Below are positions 22,352 to 32,494 of a stretch of 50,690 nucleotides of DNA, piece after piece (the stretch's first letter is position 1; each line of letters begins with the position of its first letter). The DNA lies in IMG/VR virus record IMGVR_UViG_3300025701_000018, positions 1-50,690 of that record, one strand, 5' to 3'. The stretch comes from a virus. The translations under genes and the position numbers were made by a program. The notes below the pieces were generated by a model. That model searched no databases, had not been told where the DNA came from, and saw only the letters and a program-made list of their open reading frames with translations.

Positions 22352-22843
22352 TTATGGTTTCGGTATCCAAGTACCTCTAAGATCACTATATCTATATGTT
22401 TGTCCATCTGTAGGATATGACGGCAACCCTAAATCTACTGTTGTAGTCACTACTACTACCCATCTTTCTTCATTAAAATCCCAAACATATACTTGTCCAT
22501 CGTCTGGCATAGGGGGTGGCTTGTGGGTACATGTGTCTGCATCAAAGGACCAGTCTGGATGACCGCCGCTACTAATCCAAGATTCTTTTACAGCATTTTG
22601 TTTTGCTGTAATTTCATCAGCGGTCATACTAGTAACAATCAAACTATCAGTAACTGTGTCTCCATCCCAAATATATGATTCAGTAAGAGTTTCGTAAGTT
22701 TCTAATCTAGGACGTTCTAGTCTAATAAACGGAGCCCAGTCGTCTGGTAAATTGTTTATATCAATGTCAGGATATGCTGTTATAAAGTTATCAGCTAGGA
22801 TGGGATGCCCATGCGGCTGTCCATTTAATATTTTAATATACAT
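22352..22843 (-). CDS. Conserved T4-like marine phage structural/fibre-associated protein
   Basis: 163 residues. The N-terminus MYIKILNGQPHGHPILADNF resembles a family often found beside tail-fibre genes in marine T4-like phages. A middle helix (ADEITAKQNAVKESWISSGG) and two 'DG-x-x-Y-x-(W/Y)' modules follow: DDGQVYVWDFNEERWVVV and TDGQTYRYSDLRGTW. It could be a fibre-tip or chaperone-like protein, comparable by position to gp38-type genes. Its start overlaps the stop of the adjacent glycine-rich gene (TAATG), linking the two. Confidence 0.58.
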   Translation of the reverse strand: MYIKILNGQPHGHPILADNFITAYPDIDINNLPDDWAPFIRLERPRLETYETLTESYIWDGDTVTDSLIVTSMTADEITAKQNAVKESWISSGGHPDWSFDADTCTHKPPPMPDDGQVYVWDFNEERWVVVVTTTVDLGLPSYPTDGQTYRYSDLRGTWIPKP

Positions 22844-23835
22844 TATAAATTTCCCGTATTAGTTGACGGATATGCTCTAGTTAGTGTATTTCCCCATAAC
22901 ACTCTTACAGCACCCGGATATCCATCGCCTGAACATGCTGGCCAACTTGTGCCAGGGCCACCGCCGCCTCCGCCGTAAGCGCCGCCTTGTTGGTTGTTCG
23001 AGCTTTCGCCTGAGCTGCTCCATGGATTTTCGCCGTAGTATCCTCTTGTGCCGCCTGAGCCGCCATTGCCGCCGCCCCCTGGCGATCCAGTAGTGTTCCA
23101 CGGAGTATAAAATCCAATCCCAGATGGCCCTTCACCAAAAATACCAGTGCCGCCGCCGGCGCCTGTGCCATATGTACTTGAATAATTGTTGCCGCCAGCG
23201 CCGCCGCCGCCAGAACCATTTGATCCGCGATCGCCGCCTTGCCCTGTATATCCACCTGCGCCTGCCCCGCCGGCCCAGTCATTGCAATTGCCGCCTGCTC
23301 CGCCACCGTCGCCTACGTAGCCGCCGCCTCGCGAATTACCAGAAGGACCACCTGTTTGCCCCGAGGCTGAGCCGCCGCCGTATCCTGCAACTGTTGAAGT
23401 AGATTGAAAATAACTAGTGCCGCCGTTCTGCCCGTTGCCGCCGCCTCCGCCGACTACAACTGTATATCCTTGCCCTGGAGTTACTGGTATACTATTTTTC
23501 CATCCTAGTCCAGCACCTGCACCGCTGGGATTAGCCCAATTGTTTTGGCCGCCGCCGCCACCTCCGATACACATTACTTGAACTTCCATCACCCCCGCAG
23601 GAGCTGTCCAGGTGTACGTACCTCCACTAGTATATTCACTTTGTCCCGGCAACACTGCGGGATCACTTAAAGCGATTTGTTGCCAGTCTGTGCCGTTGTA
23701 CCCTTCATACCAATTTTCGGTTGTATTATATCGTATCATGCCAGTAGTCGGGCTACCTGGGCGCTGGCCGTCTGTCCCTTTGGGCAATTGAAAATAACTA
23801 GTATCATTAATTATTGTGTTCTTAAGATTTGCCAT
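22843..23835 (-). CDS. Glycine-rich tail fibre adhesin
   Basis: 330 residues. The N-terminus carries the common fibre module (LPKGTDGQRPGSPTTGMIRY followed by NTTENWYEGYNGTDWQ). A beta module (GGTYTWTAPAGVMEVQVMCI) then leads into about 200 residues dominated by poly-Gly runs separated by short Ser/Asn/aromatic segments, ending GAVRVLWG and a short tail. This resembles receptor-binding adhesins with polyglycine helices packed in a sandwich (as in S16/T2-like gp38 tips), although no homology is shown. The coding DNA is locally GC-rich because of GGN and GCC codons. A late element lies 24-30 bases upstream, inside the preceding gene. Confidence 0.7.
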   Translation of the reverse strand: MANLKNTIINDTSYFQLPKGTDGQRPGSPTTGMIRYNTTENWYEGYNGTDWQQIALSDPAVLPGQSEYTSGGTYTWTAPAGVMEVQVMCIGGGGGGQNNWANPSGAGAGLGWKNSIPVTPGQGYTVVVGGGGGNGQNGGTSYFQSTSTVAGYGGGSASGQTGGPSGNSRGGGYVGDGGGAGGNCNDWAGGAGAGGYTGQGGDRGSNGSGGGGAGGNNYSSTYGTGAGGGTGIFGEGPSGIGFYTPWNTTGSPGGGGNGGSGGTRGYYGENPWSSSGESSNNQQGGAYGGGGGGPGTSWPACSGDGYPGAVRVLWGNTLTRAYPSTNTGNL

Positions 23836-24690
23836 TTATAACTCCTTCGTATTAGTAATATTTATCTTCTTTAAATCATCTAGTTCTTGTTTTAATGATT
23901 TAATTGATTCTATCAAATATGCTGTTATTCGAGTGTATTGAACTGATTTAAATTCACCGTTATTGTCTACGAGCTCCGGTACTATTTTTTCAACTTCTTC
24001 AGCAATTAACCCTGCCTCAAATTTACCTGTTTCTTTTCTGTTATAATTTACTCCGTCTAGCATTAATACTTTTTGCAGTGCATTAACAATAGGATTAATA
24101 TTATCTTTTAATATTATACTTGATGTTTCAGTTAATGATGTAAACGATCCAGTACTGCCACTAATAGATGTTCCTGAAATACTACCACCAGTAATAGAAA
24201 CGTTACCTGATGCCAAGATTGTAGCTGTTAATCTACCTGTACTAGGTTGAAACGACAACTTTGAACTAGATACATTATTAGCAGTTATTTTTCCAGAAGT
24301 TGATGTAGTCATCATTGGATAATGCGTAGTTGACGAAGATGTTTGATTAGATAGTGTTATGAATGGAGTAGCCCAGGTCAAGCCGCCACTACCGTTAGTT
24401 TGTAACATTTGGTCTGTATTGCCGTCATTGCTAGGAAAAGTTAATGTGTAACTCGCTCCTAAGGTTGCTGGAGATTTAAGCGCAACATATGTGCTAGAGT
24501 CATTATCAGCTAGTCTAAGTGTGTTCCCGTCGTTTACTTGAATGTGTGCTCGGGATTGTACTATTCCGGTTCCGTTGGGTTCAAACACAATATTAGCATT
24601 TGTTACTACTGATTGAAGATGATTATTTATTGTGGTCAGTGCACCTAATTGAGATCTTCCTGTAATACCTGATGTAATTTTTCTAGCCAT
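23836..24690 (-). CDS. Tail fibre protein with C-terminal peptidase S74 chaperone domain
   Basis: 284 residues. Residues 1-180 are repetitive beta-helix-like fibre (ITSGITGRSQLGALTTINN, then NIVFEPNGTGIVQSRAHIQV). From about residue 195 there is an intramolecular chaperone of the S74 family: SSIILKDNINPIVNALQKVL, DGVNYNRKETGKFEAGLIAE, EVEKIVPELV, and a C-terminal helix (SIKSLKQELDDLKKI) for trimerisation. In this family the domain drives trimer folding and then cuts itself off after a Ser-Asp-type site; here the site reads SS..LK, so the usual Asp is absent. It ends directly before the glycine-rich adhesin start. Confidence 0.8.
   Translation of the reverse strand: MARKITSGITGRSQLGALTTINNHLQSVVTNANIVFEPNGTGIVQSRAHIQVNDGNTLRLADNDSSTYVALKSPATLGASYTLTFPSNDGNTDQMLQTNGSGGLTWATPFITLSNQTSSSTTHYPMMTTSTSGKITANNVSSSKLSFQPSTGRLTATILASGNVSITGGSISGTSISGSTGSFTSLTETSSIILKDNINPIVNALQKVLMLDGVNYNRKETGKFEAGLIAEEVEKIVPELVDNNGEFKSVQYTRITAYLIESIKSLKQELDDLKKINITNTKEL
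23859..23865 (-). promoter_or_regulatory. Late promoter element ATAAATA for the glycine-rich adhesin
   Basis: The minus strand reads AGATAAATATTAC, 24-30 bases upstream of the adhesin ATG and within the last codons of the S74 fibre gene. SD AAGGAG lies between. Confidence 0.58.
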
Positions 24691-24702
24691 AATTAATTTC
24701 CT

Positions 24703-25029
24703 TTAAACGGTTGCTGTCTCTATGCCAAACACCATTGCTACTGTGTTTGCAGAAGAAGACCATGCAACGACCTTTCTATCTGCTTCTAATACGATGCCTG
24801 TTCTTTCTAGTACACCATTTGCTAACACCTCAGTGTCATATTCTATATAATCGTCTCCTGCTGGTGTTGCTTGACCAGGTTTAACTAATGCAAGTCTAAC
24901 AGTAATTGCTGTTGCGTTTTTGTTGCAAAAACTGATTGTTACTACTGAAAACGTGCTGTCAGGCACATCATACACAGTTACATTTGTTGTTGAAGTTAAA
25001 TCGTTTGATCCTAATATTCCATTTGCCAT
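24703..25029 (-). CDS. Small beta-rich virion protein, 108 residues
   Basis: One of three similar-sized proteins (with 38916-39245 and 49302-49634), each placed right beside giant fibre genes. The sequence shows alternating strands: VTVYDVPDSTFSVVTISFCN, TAITVRLALV and VLERTGIVLEADRKVVAWSS. The shared pattern is a hydrophobic strand, a 'xCN' or 'xTN' turn, then 'L.AGx...(R/E)..(V/L)L..(D/N)'. It probably forms a small beta sandwich that decorates or links fibres. SD GGAG is present. Function is inferred from position only. Confidence 0.55.
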   Translation of the reverse strand: MANGILGSNDLTSTTNVTVYDVPDSTFSVVTISFCNKNATAITVRLALVKPGQATPAGDDYIEYDTEVLANGVLERTGIVLEADRKVVAWSSSANTVAMVFGIETATV

Positions 25030-25045
25030 TTTTTAATCTCCGTCC

Positions 25046-28000
25046 TTATTTTAAGAAATAGTTATATGCTAGAGGTAAACCAAGTACAGTTCCGCTGAAT
25101 ACCACGTTTGCTTTTATATTTAGCGTATTACCGCTTAGTGTTGTAATTCTATCAGTTCCGATGAATATATCGCCTGCAGTAACACTGTTAACGTTTAGTG
25201 TTGCGCCACCGCCGCCGATTTGTGATTCGATATATGCTTTAATAGCTCGCTGTGTCGGAACAACACTATCACTGTTAGCTGTAAAGAATGGGTCTGTACT
25301 AAATTCGTTAACACTTGCACTATTACCGCCTAGTGTAACTTCGCCTAATGATAGTTCTTGTAGTCCTGCAATGTTAAATGCATCGGCATTCAATGTCGCA
25401 ACACCAGTTGACTGTTCAATAGTAAACAAGTCACCTACTCTAAAGTTACCATCTTGGTCAGTAGCAGTGTAAAACACTCGTCCGCCATCTGAGTCAATAG
25501 TTTCGTTATTTTGATCCGGTGCTGTTAACGGTGTATCTGGATAGTTAGTAGTTGTGACGCCTCCGGTACCGATATCTAAGAAGTCGTGTCCTGTTAAACG
25601 TACTTGACTAAATCTAATACGTAACTCTACAGGATCACCTTCTGGAAGAACTTGCGGAACTGTTACAAGTGGGCTAACTTGTAAGAAGCCTGTAAATGTT
25701 CCTTCATTAGTGCCAATAAAACTAAGTACATTAACTAGTTTAAAGAATACTCCTGGTAAACTAGCAAATTCAACATTTGAACCATTAACTGGCCTGCTAC
25801 TTAATCGTTTAACCGCAATAAATCCTCCGGTTTGTGGGAAGTTTGCACTACCATTTGATGCTGATGCTGTAACTTCTCCGCTTGCCTGTGTAAAGCCTGT
25901 TCCTCTATTAACAAATGTTGGGTTAGCTATTGCGCCACTAGCTATTTTTGGTACTAGTACTACATCCTCAATATTGTTAGGGTCAGTAACAGTTATTGTT
26001 GGTGCCGAGCCGTATCCAGAGCCTGGTTCTATGATTCTAACTTCAAATAATTGTTGATTTGCAATAGCTGAACGCCCTCGTGTAGTAGCACCAATTTTAG
26101 CATAAACGCCGCCTGTTCCGGCATTATTTGGTAATATTACAAACTTACCTTCTCTAGCAGGTGCGCCGAATGCTACAGCATTATAGCCGCCTGCAACAGT
26201 TGTTGCAAGCGTGTATGCTTGCCAGTATATTCCGTTTTCTGAATACTGAACTTCATTAGTATCGTCTGATGTTAAAATAAACATACCTTGTCCGTATGCA
26301 ATTTTACGCTCGGCTACTGTTAACGGTAATGATAAGGTATTGTTTAACCAAGTTATGCCATCAAAACTATACATAATACCATTAGTTCCGCCTAGCATTA
26401 CAAATCGTCCGTTGCCCCAAATAACGCTATTTACACTTGCTGCTGTTCCTGGAAGTACTACAGTAGTCCAAGAAACACCGTTTGTACTATATGCTGCGTC
26501 TGTAGTTCCGCTACGAGTTGCAACAAATTTTCCTGCGCCGTATGCAATAGCATCATACCCTATAGTGTCTAGTGCATTAGTATTTATTGTCCAAGTAGCT
26601 CCGCCATTATCACTGTGTGCAGTATCTCTATCAGCAACAGATATAACAACAAATCTATTAGATAAAGAGCCTACAACATTTCCGTATGCAACTCTATTTT
26701 CTGCACCTGTATTCATGCCTCCTGGCAATGTAGATGTTGACCAAGTGTCTGCATCAGAACTATATGCTATATTACTACTACCTGTTGTTGTTAAAACTAT
26801 ACTGCTCGGTTTAAATGTTGACGAACCGTCGTCTAGTAGTCCATTTGCAATGCTTGCCCAGGTACCTGAGCCTGGTGTAGGTAGAGTTTCAGATGTCCAA
26901 GTGCTGCCATCAATACTTAATGCACCAGTAGTACCACTACCCAATGCAAGGAATTTACCTGTTTGTCCTATGCCTGCAAAGTCGTAATCAACAGCTGCAC
27001 CACTGACACTATTTACAGTAGTTAATGTTACAGTTATGTTATTTGCAGGTGTTGCGCCGCCAAGCGAGGCTCCTGCAATAGTTACAGCATCTAAACGTTT
27101 GTAGTCTGCGCCTGCAGCATTAATTGTTAAATAATATTTGTATCCATTACGTGTTACATCAAATGTTAATCCAGAACCAGTACCGCCCGACGCACTAATA
27201 TTTGTATATTGTGCTGCTGTTTCAATATATTTAACATCTCCCCAAGTAGTACTAGATGGCATTGTTAATGCAGAGCTTGATTTTGTAGGAGCACTAAATG
27301 TAATTGTTGGTTCGATTTGGTAAGTTGAACTACCATTTGGTGCAAGAATAGTTGTTCCTGGGATTGCGTGATCCCATCCTGCTACTCCGTCACTTTCGCG
27401 TATAACTGTTGCGCCTTTACTACCTGCATTATATGTAGTAATAATACCGTACTGTCCGTTTCCGGCGCCACCTATAATATATATTTTCATACCAATATAC
27501 GCACTACTTAAATTACCATCTGTGGCAGATAGGAATATACCAGTAAGAGATCCACTTTGTGCCGTATTACTTGCAACAATATATCCGCTTCCGCCTAGGG
27601 TTACATCAGGATCTGCATCCTGATCTACAAATACATAGTTTACAGCATCATCTCGAAATTCGTCAGCTACTAACGACTCGCCTGTGCCTGGTCCAAATAC
27701 ATTTAACGCTACTTCTGTATAATCGTTTCCAGCATGTCCAAACTCAACATTAAGTAATGAACTTTGATCTGTTACAATACTAGCTATTGTTGCGCTATAT
27801 TGTGTAAGATTATCAACTACCGCTGTTACTGCTGTTTCATCTGGATCTGTGCCTTCTGCAACTGATCCAAATTCTCCGTATGAGTTATTTCCGTTAGTTG
27901 CACGTATACGTCCGCCTGTTTCTGCTAAGTAACCAATATGCGAGTAGTAAGTAAATACAGATACTAGTTCTGCTCTGCCATTATTAGTAATCCAAGCGCC

Positions 28001-31000
28001 AATTCCGTCGGATATAACTTGTGTAAAGTCATTAGACACTATACTATCGTTGCCGCCGTTGTGTAAATTTCCGTCAATTTTTTGTCCAATTGCAGCATTG
28101 CCAAATGTAGTTAACCCTTGAACATAAGGAGAACGTGTAATAATCCAAGTTGTAAAGTCATCTGGTCCCCAACCTGGATCAAGCGAAGCATAAGCACCTG
28201 CTGTCGGCCTACTTGTTCCGTAAACGCTAGGTGGAGTTAGGTCTCCGTTTAATCCAAACAATGAACAATCTCGTAAGCCAGTTGCGTCTCTCAAGTAGAA
28301 CATGTCTTCTTCTTTACTACCAGTTACAGCGTTAGCATAGTAACGACCGATATAGCGAGACTTGTAGTTGCCAGGATATTTTAAATCATATTTTAATGCG
28401 TCAATATAAAGTCCAACGTCTCTTAGACACAGAGCACTATCGTATGTATAGTCATCCCAAATACTTCCCGATGAAGCAGTTGCAATTTGATTTGCTATCC
28501 AGGCACTAACTTCTGCTGTAATATATGCTCTATTACGCTCAAGTTGTAATAATGCATAATATACATTTTGATCTTCGCTTTGACAAACACTACCGTCATT
28601 AGTTGCACCAAATATTATTGCGTCAATGATTCTTGAACTTGCTGTTAATCGGGTAATTGCTGTTGAGTCACTTGCAACATTTGCTATTGCTTCAGTGGTT
28701 AATGCATTTACTATAGCATCTCTAGTTATTGTTTTTTGATTTCCAATATAAACAGACAATGCAGGTTTTCTTAGATACGAATGTGCAGCTTTAAGTGTAC
28801 GCCAATTAGAGTTAAACATAAAGTCATATCTAACTGCTTTTAAGATTATTCCAAGATCTCTTATACATTTGGTTTGAAGATATTTTGTTTTTGTTATTCC
28901 AGATTGTGTTGACGTTGCACTTGGGAACACTGTATTCGAAGCACCTAACCCGCTGTTACAACTTACTGTAATATTTTCAATATTAACTATGTCAGCAGCT
29001 GATAACCCGTGAGTGCTTGTAGTTACTATTGCATAACCAGTTGCATTATCGTATACAAAATTACTTATTGTTAATACAGTTCCGTTTGCTTTAGTAACAG
29101 TTCCTCCGCTAACATATGTATGTACTAACGAATGTTTACCTACATATATACGGAATTGCGTTGTTGTTAACGATGTACTATCAACAGCCCAATCAGTATG
29201 CCAGGCAACAACATTTAAATCATCTATAACATTTTGAATAATAGTGTCTTGTGCTGCAACAAGTGCATCAGAAGCAGCAATTAGTGCTGTAGTTGTATTA
29301 ACGCCGTTTGCTGGGGTTGGTTCTACTAATGTAGTTGAAACTCCAACAGCTTGTGGACCATTATCAATAATGTCAATAATATCTTCAACAAGATTTGCAA
29401 TTTGTGTCTGAGAGCCAACATTGCCTGTTAAAGTTTGTGTAACAAGTCCTTGCTGCGGACTCGCAATAGATACGTTTCCGGCAACACTCTGTGCTGTAGT
29501 TTTTAAAAAGTTGTTTGCAGCTATTGTTGCGGCTTTGATTGATGCTGGTATTTGGGGGATCGAATCGTCATCACCAGCAAAATATGCAAGTCCAGTTGTA
29601 ACTGATTGAGAATTTCCACCGTATGTTAAATCGTATACTAAAGCATCTAGTATATATCTTGCATCTCTACGAGTATCAGTTTTACCATAACGCAATGTAG
29701 GATATTCTGTTGCAAGATAAGATATAACTTCTTCAATAATAAATTTTGAATTTGCAATAATATTATCTTTTGCATTTTTTAAGAGTATACTATATCCAGT
29801 TGGATCTGTTACATATGCCGATGACATAGTATTTAATCTATAGTCAGTTTGATATTTCATCATATCTACTAAACTTTTAGCTGCAGTCGCTTGGGCATCA
29901 ATTGCATGTGGCCAATCTCGAAATTGTGCTTCGTTATTACCTGATGTAGAAGTTACCTCAACTCCAGTAACAACATCTCCAATTATTTCTGCAATTCTAT
30001 CATACGTAGCAACTGTATTAGGTGTATCAGTTTCAGGCGTAGTAGGATTAGCTGCTATAATCTGTGTTGAACGTAGTTCTTCTCCATTGATAGCACAATA
30101 TGCTGGAACAATAATAGGTAATACTTCGTAGTGCTTGCCAGTTGATACTCTAACCAATGTTTGATTCACAACTCTGTCAGGAATACTACTAACAAGCCCT
30201 GTATCTATTGCATTAATAACGATATTAGCAAGTGTAGTTAATCTAGATAATGCTGTAGGTTCTGCTGTTATAGTAATGTTAATATATTGGTCGATAATTG
30301 CAGTTGAGTCGTCTGTTACATTTTGATATAATGTTGCAGGAACAGTATTAGCTAATGCGTTACTTACAAGTGTAAGCATATAATTATATGCCGCAACACT
30401 TTGGTCGCCCTCTGTTAGTAGATTTCCATATGCTCCAGTTCCGTTATTTTCTTCAGCTTTAGAAAACGGACCGTCCGCTAATGCATTTAAGAATGTTTGT
30501 GCAGCAGCCCGAGTTTTTAAGTTGCCGCCGTGTGTCATATCGTGTGTAATTCTATCAAGTACAAAGCCTACATCGCGCTCACATTTTAGTGTATCGTATG
30601 CAAAATTTTCCCAGATACTTCCGCCAGTTGCATTTTCAACTTGATCTCTAATATATGATGTAACTTCTCGTTGTATAAACGATCTATTAAGTTCTAATAA
30701 ATGCTGTGCATTAGGAAATTTTGGTCCTTTTTCAATTTGTTCACAAGCATATCTAATTGTTTTAAATGGACGATCTAACGTGTTGCCACGTGTTGGATAA
30801 GGTAAATCGGCTCCATGTTCTGCCACGTAGTAAACATCTTCTACATCGTTTAAAAAATTCCAATTAGGTGTTCCGGCGCTTCCTACTGTTAACACTTGAC
30901 CTTCAAGTCCAATTGGTAATCTTGTCGGAGCACTTCCGCTATAGTAAACTAAATCACCAATAGTTGTAAGAACACTAGATTCTGTACCAACAGCTAAAAC

Positions 31001-32446
31001 CGCCCAGTATTGTCCACTATCTGCTAAATCTGGGCGACTGCCTTCTGCGCCACCACCAGCTCCTAATGGAGTTTCAGTAGAATAATCGTCGCCTTCTGAT
31101 ATGTGGCCAAGTACACAATAATAACTATTATCTCCGTAGCGTACTACATCTCCTTCATAATATTCTTGATCGTCTACCCAGGCTGATCTCCAACGGAAAC
31201 CTTCGTTTACAAGTTTCCAAAAGTCGACGTTCGGCGGTTGTTGTGCTTCTTCGTGATCTAGTACACAAACATATGTAAATCCACCTAATCGAACAACTTC
31301 ACCTATTTTATAATGTGTATTTGCACTATCTTCGTTCCAGTCTCCGATGAAACGAAATCCTTCTGTAAATACATCCCAATCAGATGGCGAAGTTGAAGTG
31401 TATGTTCCTCCTGAAGTATAAGTTCCAAAACCTATCGAATCTAACGGAGTTGTTAATGCTTCGTTTTCATACAAATCAAAAGTGTTTGCATCAATTACGT
31501 CTACGTATAAAGTCGTTCCGTTAATTGCTACCATGCCCAACACATTGTTTATTATAATTTGTCTAGTATCTTGTAATCCGTGATTTGCATGTGTTACTCT
31601 TGCAGGTGACTGATTTGTAATTCCTGTAAGTGTTCCACTTTGTGGTCCCGGAGTAATTGATGTGTGATCCGTTTTTGCAATATATTGATTGCCGCCATAA
31701 CGAACAACATCGCCAGGTTGATATCCGCGGAATGGGCTCCAGTCATTTTCGTATTGGAAGCCTTCTACAAATTTAGTCCAGTTTGAGGAGTTTGTACTAA
31801 AGTCTGCTGCAGAACTGTGTTGAGTTACACAAATCCAAACTCCTGCGCCATAACGAGCTAAATCGTTGAGTTTATATCTAGTATTTGCTTTCCAGGCGCC
31901 TGTGTATTCTGTGCTTTGATTAAATATATCCCAGTAACTAATACTACTTTCTAATCCATCAGATAATGTTGCGGCTGAAACGTGTAATGTATTACATACA
32001 TAAGTAGAACCACCGTATTTAACAAAATCATTTACACGATATCTAGTACTAACGGCCCATTCTGATTTCCAATCTAACCCCTCAGCGTAAATATCCCATT
32101 TAGCTAAATCAACTTCAAGTCCGTCTGTAGCATCAACAGCAGTTGCAGCAGAAGTATGGATAGTATTACAAATATAAAGTCTTGCTCCATAACTAACTAT
32201 GTCGTTGTATACATATGAAGTGTCAGTAGTCCAGGTGCCTTTCCAGGTTTGTCCATCACTTACTAAGTTCCACTTAGCTGGAACAATGTCCAAGTCTGTA
32301 AAGAAATTTGATTCACTTGTATGTCCTATTGTACAAATATATGTCTTACCACCAAATGATATAACATCATCTTGATAATAAATATTTGCTGTGGTCCAAG
32401 GACCTTTCCATACAAATCTAATTCTACCTAGTTTAAATTCTGCCAT
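25046..32446 (-). CDS. Giant modular fibre protein, 2466 residues
   Basis: Largest gene here. The N-terminus MAEFKLGRIRFVWKG is shared with the next giant. Residues about 1-450 hold seven repeats with W...Y...D-V..GG..Y.C....H (CBM5/12-like), e.g. WAVSTRYRVNDFVKYGG. From about 535 (DVYYVAEHGAD, PFKTIRYACEQIEKG) a long beta-helix region begins, with GIGAWITNNGRAELVSVFTY and ATNGNNSYGEFGSVAEG. Residues about 1820-2100 form a propeller with Asp-box motifs (YSTNGVSW, YSFDGITW, YSENGIYW). Then come TATDQDGNFRVGDLF and the end module NSDSVVPTQRAIKAYIESQI. It is probably a long tail or lateral fibre that binds surface polysaccharide. A late promoter lies upstream. Confidence 0.78.
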   Translation of the reverse strand: MAEFKLGRIRFVWKGPWTTANIYYQDDVISFGGKTYICTIGHTSESNFFTDLDIVPAKWNLVSDGQTWKGTWTTDTSYVYNDIVSYGARLYICNTIHTSAATAVDATDGLEVDLAKWDIYAEGLDWKSEWAVSTRYRVNDFVKYGGSTYVCNTLHVSAATLSDGLESSISYWDIFNQSTEYTGAWKANTRYKLNDLARYGAGVWICVTQHSSAADFSTNSSNWTKFVEGFQYENDWSPFRGYQPGDVVRYGGNQYIAKTDHTSITPGPQSGTLTGITNQSPARVTHANHGLQDTRQIIINNVLGMVAINGTTLYVDVIDANTFDLYENEALTTPLDSIGFGTYTSGGTYTSTSPSDWDVFTEGFRFIGDWNEDSANTHYKIGEVVRLGGFTYVCVLDHEEAQQPPNVDFWKLVNEGFRWRSAWVDDQEYYEGDVVRYGDNSYYCVLGHISEGDDYSTETPLGAGGGAEGSRPDLADSGQYWAVLAVGTESSVLTTIGDLVYYSGSAPTRLPIGLEGQVLTVGSAGTPNWNFLNDVEDVYYVAEHGADLPYPTRGNTLDRPFKTIRYACEQIEKGPKFPNAQHLLELNRSFIQREVTSYIRDQVENATGGSIWENFAYDTLKCERDVGFVLDRITHDMTHGGNLKTRAAAQTFLNALADGPFSKAEENNGTGAYGNLLTEGDQSVAAYNYMLTLVSNALANTVPATLYQNVTDDSTAIIDQYINITITAEPTALSRLTTLANIVINAIDTGLVSSIPDRVVNQTLVRVSTGKHYEVLPIIVPAYCAINGEELRSTQIIAANPTTPETDTPNTVATYDRIAEIIGDVVTGVEVTSTSGNNEAQFRDWPHAIDAQATAAKSLVDMMKYQTDYRLNTMSSAYVTDPTGYSILLKNAKDNIIANSKFIIEEVISYLATEYPTLRYGKTDTRRDARYILDALVYDLTYGGNSQSVTTGLAYFAGDDDSIPQIPASIKAATIAANNFLKTTAQSVAGNVSIASPQQGLVTQTLTGNVGSQTQIANLVEDIIDIIDNGPQAVGVSTTLVEPTPANGVNTTTALIAASDALVAAQDTIIQNVIDDLNVVAWHTDWAVDSTSLTTTQFRIYVGKHSLVHTYVSGGTVTKANGTVLTISNFVYDNATGYAIVTTSTHGLSAADIVNIENITVSCNSGLGASNTVFPSATSTQSGITKTKYLQTKCIRDLGIILKAVRYDFMFNSNWRTLKAAHSYLRKPALSVYIGNQKTITRDAIVNALTTEAIANVASDSTAITRLTASSRIIDAIIFGATNDGSVCQSEDQNVYYALLQLERNRAYITAEVSAWIANQIATASSGSIWDDYTYDSALCLRDVGLYIDALKYDLKYPGNYKSRYIGRYYANAVTGSKEEDMFYLRDATGLRDCSLFGLNGDLTPPSVYGTSRPTAGAYASLDPGWGPDDFTTWIITRSPYVQGLTTFGNAAIGQKIDGNLHNGGNDSIVSNDFTQVISDGIGAWITNNGRAELVSVFTYYSHIGYLAETGGRIRATNGNNSYGEFGSVAEGTDPDETAVTAVVDNLTQYSATIASIVTDQSSLLNVEFGHAGNDYTEVALNVFGPGTGESLVADEFRDDAVNYVFVDQDADPDVTLGGSGYIVASNTAQSGSLTGIFLSATDGNLSSAYIGMKIYIIGGAGNGQYGIITTYNAGSKGATVIRESDGVAGWDHAIPGTTILAPNGSSTYQIEPTITFSAPTKSSSALTMPSSTTWGDVKYIETAAQYTNISASGGTGSGLTFDVTRNGYKYYLTINAAGADYKRLDAVTIAGASLGGATPANNITVTLTTVNSVSGAAVDYDFAGIGQTGKFLALGSGTTGALSIDGSTWTSETLPTPGSGTWASIANGLLDDGSSTFKPSSIVLTTTGSSNIAYSSDADTWSTSTLPGGMNTGAENRVAYGNVVGSLSNRFVVISVADRDTAHSDNGGATWTINTNALDTIGYDAIAYGAGKFVATRSGTTDAAYSTNGVSWTTVVLPGTAASVNSVIWGNGRFVMLGGTNGIMYSFDGITWLNNTLSLPLTVAERKIAYGQGMFILTSDDTNEVQYSENGIYWQAYTLATTVAGGYNAVAFGAPAREGKFVILPNNAGTGGVYAKIGATTRGRSAIANQQLFEVRIIEPGSGYGSAPTITVTDPNNIEDVVLVPKIASGAIANPTFVNRGTGFTQASGEVTASASNGSANFPQTGGFIAVKRLSSRPVNGSNVEFASLPGVFFKLVNVLSFIGTNEGTFTGFLQVSPLVTVPQVLPEGDPVELRIRFSQVRLTGHDFLDIGTGGVTTTNYPDTPLTAPDQNNETIDSDGGRVFYTATDQDGNFRVGDLFTIEQSTGVATLNADAFNIAGLQELSLGEVTLGGNSASVNEFSTDPFFTANSDSVVPTQRAIKAYIESQIGGGGATLNVNSVTAGDIFIGTDRITTLSGNTLNIKANVVFSGTVLGLPLAYNYFLK
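26140..26990 (-). repeat. Asp-box (BNR-type) beta-propeller segment in the 2466-residue fibre
   Basis: Within the coding sequence, about residues 1820-2100, successive blades end in S-x-(D/N)-x-G-x-x-W-type boxes (SSDADTW, SDNGGATW, STNGVSW, SFDGITW, SENGIYW), each preceded by YG.GKF/RFV-type strands. This is the layout of sialidase/Ycf48-like propellers. No sialidase catalytic residues were identified. Confidence 0.6.
31100..32440 (-). repeat. Seven CBM5/12-like protein repeats at the N-terminus of the 2466-residue fibre
   Basis: Seven units of about 55-75 residues follow the pattern W-x4-(Y)-x3-D-x-V-x-Y/F-G-G-x-x-Y-x-C/A-x3-H-(T/S). Examples are WTTANIYYQDDVISFGGKTY and WKANTRYKLNDLARYGAG. 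The pattern recalls chitin-binding CBM5/12 modules. The DNA is diverged between units, so the array is old. Confidence 0.6.
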
Positions 32447-32465
32447 TTTTATTACTCCGCTCGTA

Positions 32466-32472
32466 TATTTAT
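32466..32472 (-). promoter_or_regulatory. Late promoter element ATAAATA for the 2466-residue fibre
   Basis: The minus strand reads TGATAAATATACG, 20-26 bases upstream of the ATG, with SD GGAG between. It lies in the 48-base gap between the two giants. Confidence 0.62.
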
Positions 32473-32494
32473 CATTATGTTAGCCCATTGCCGT

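Noticed and set aside
22877-23402. Arg/Ala-rich frames on both strands over the glycine-rich adhesin
   Set aside because: They arise from GC-rich Gly codons read out of frame; their composition is unlike any phage protein here.
25161-29609. Several 60-215 codon plus-strand frames inside the 2466-residue fibre
   Set aside because: Antisense to a continuous coding frame with clear domain content; no start signals.
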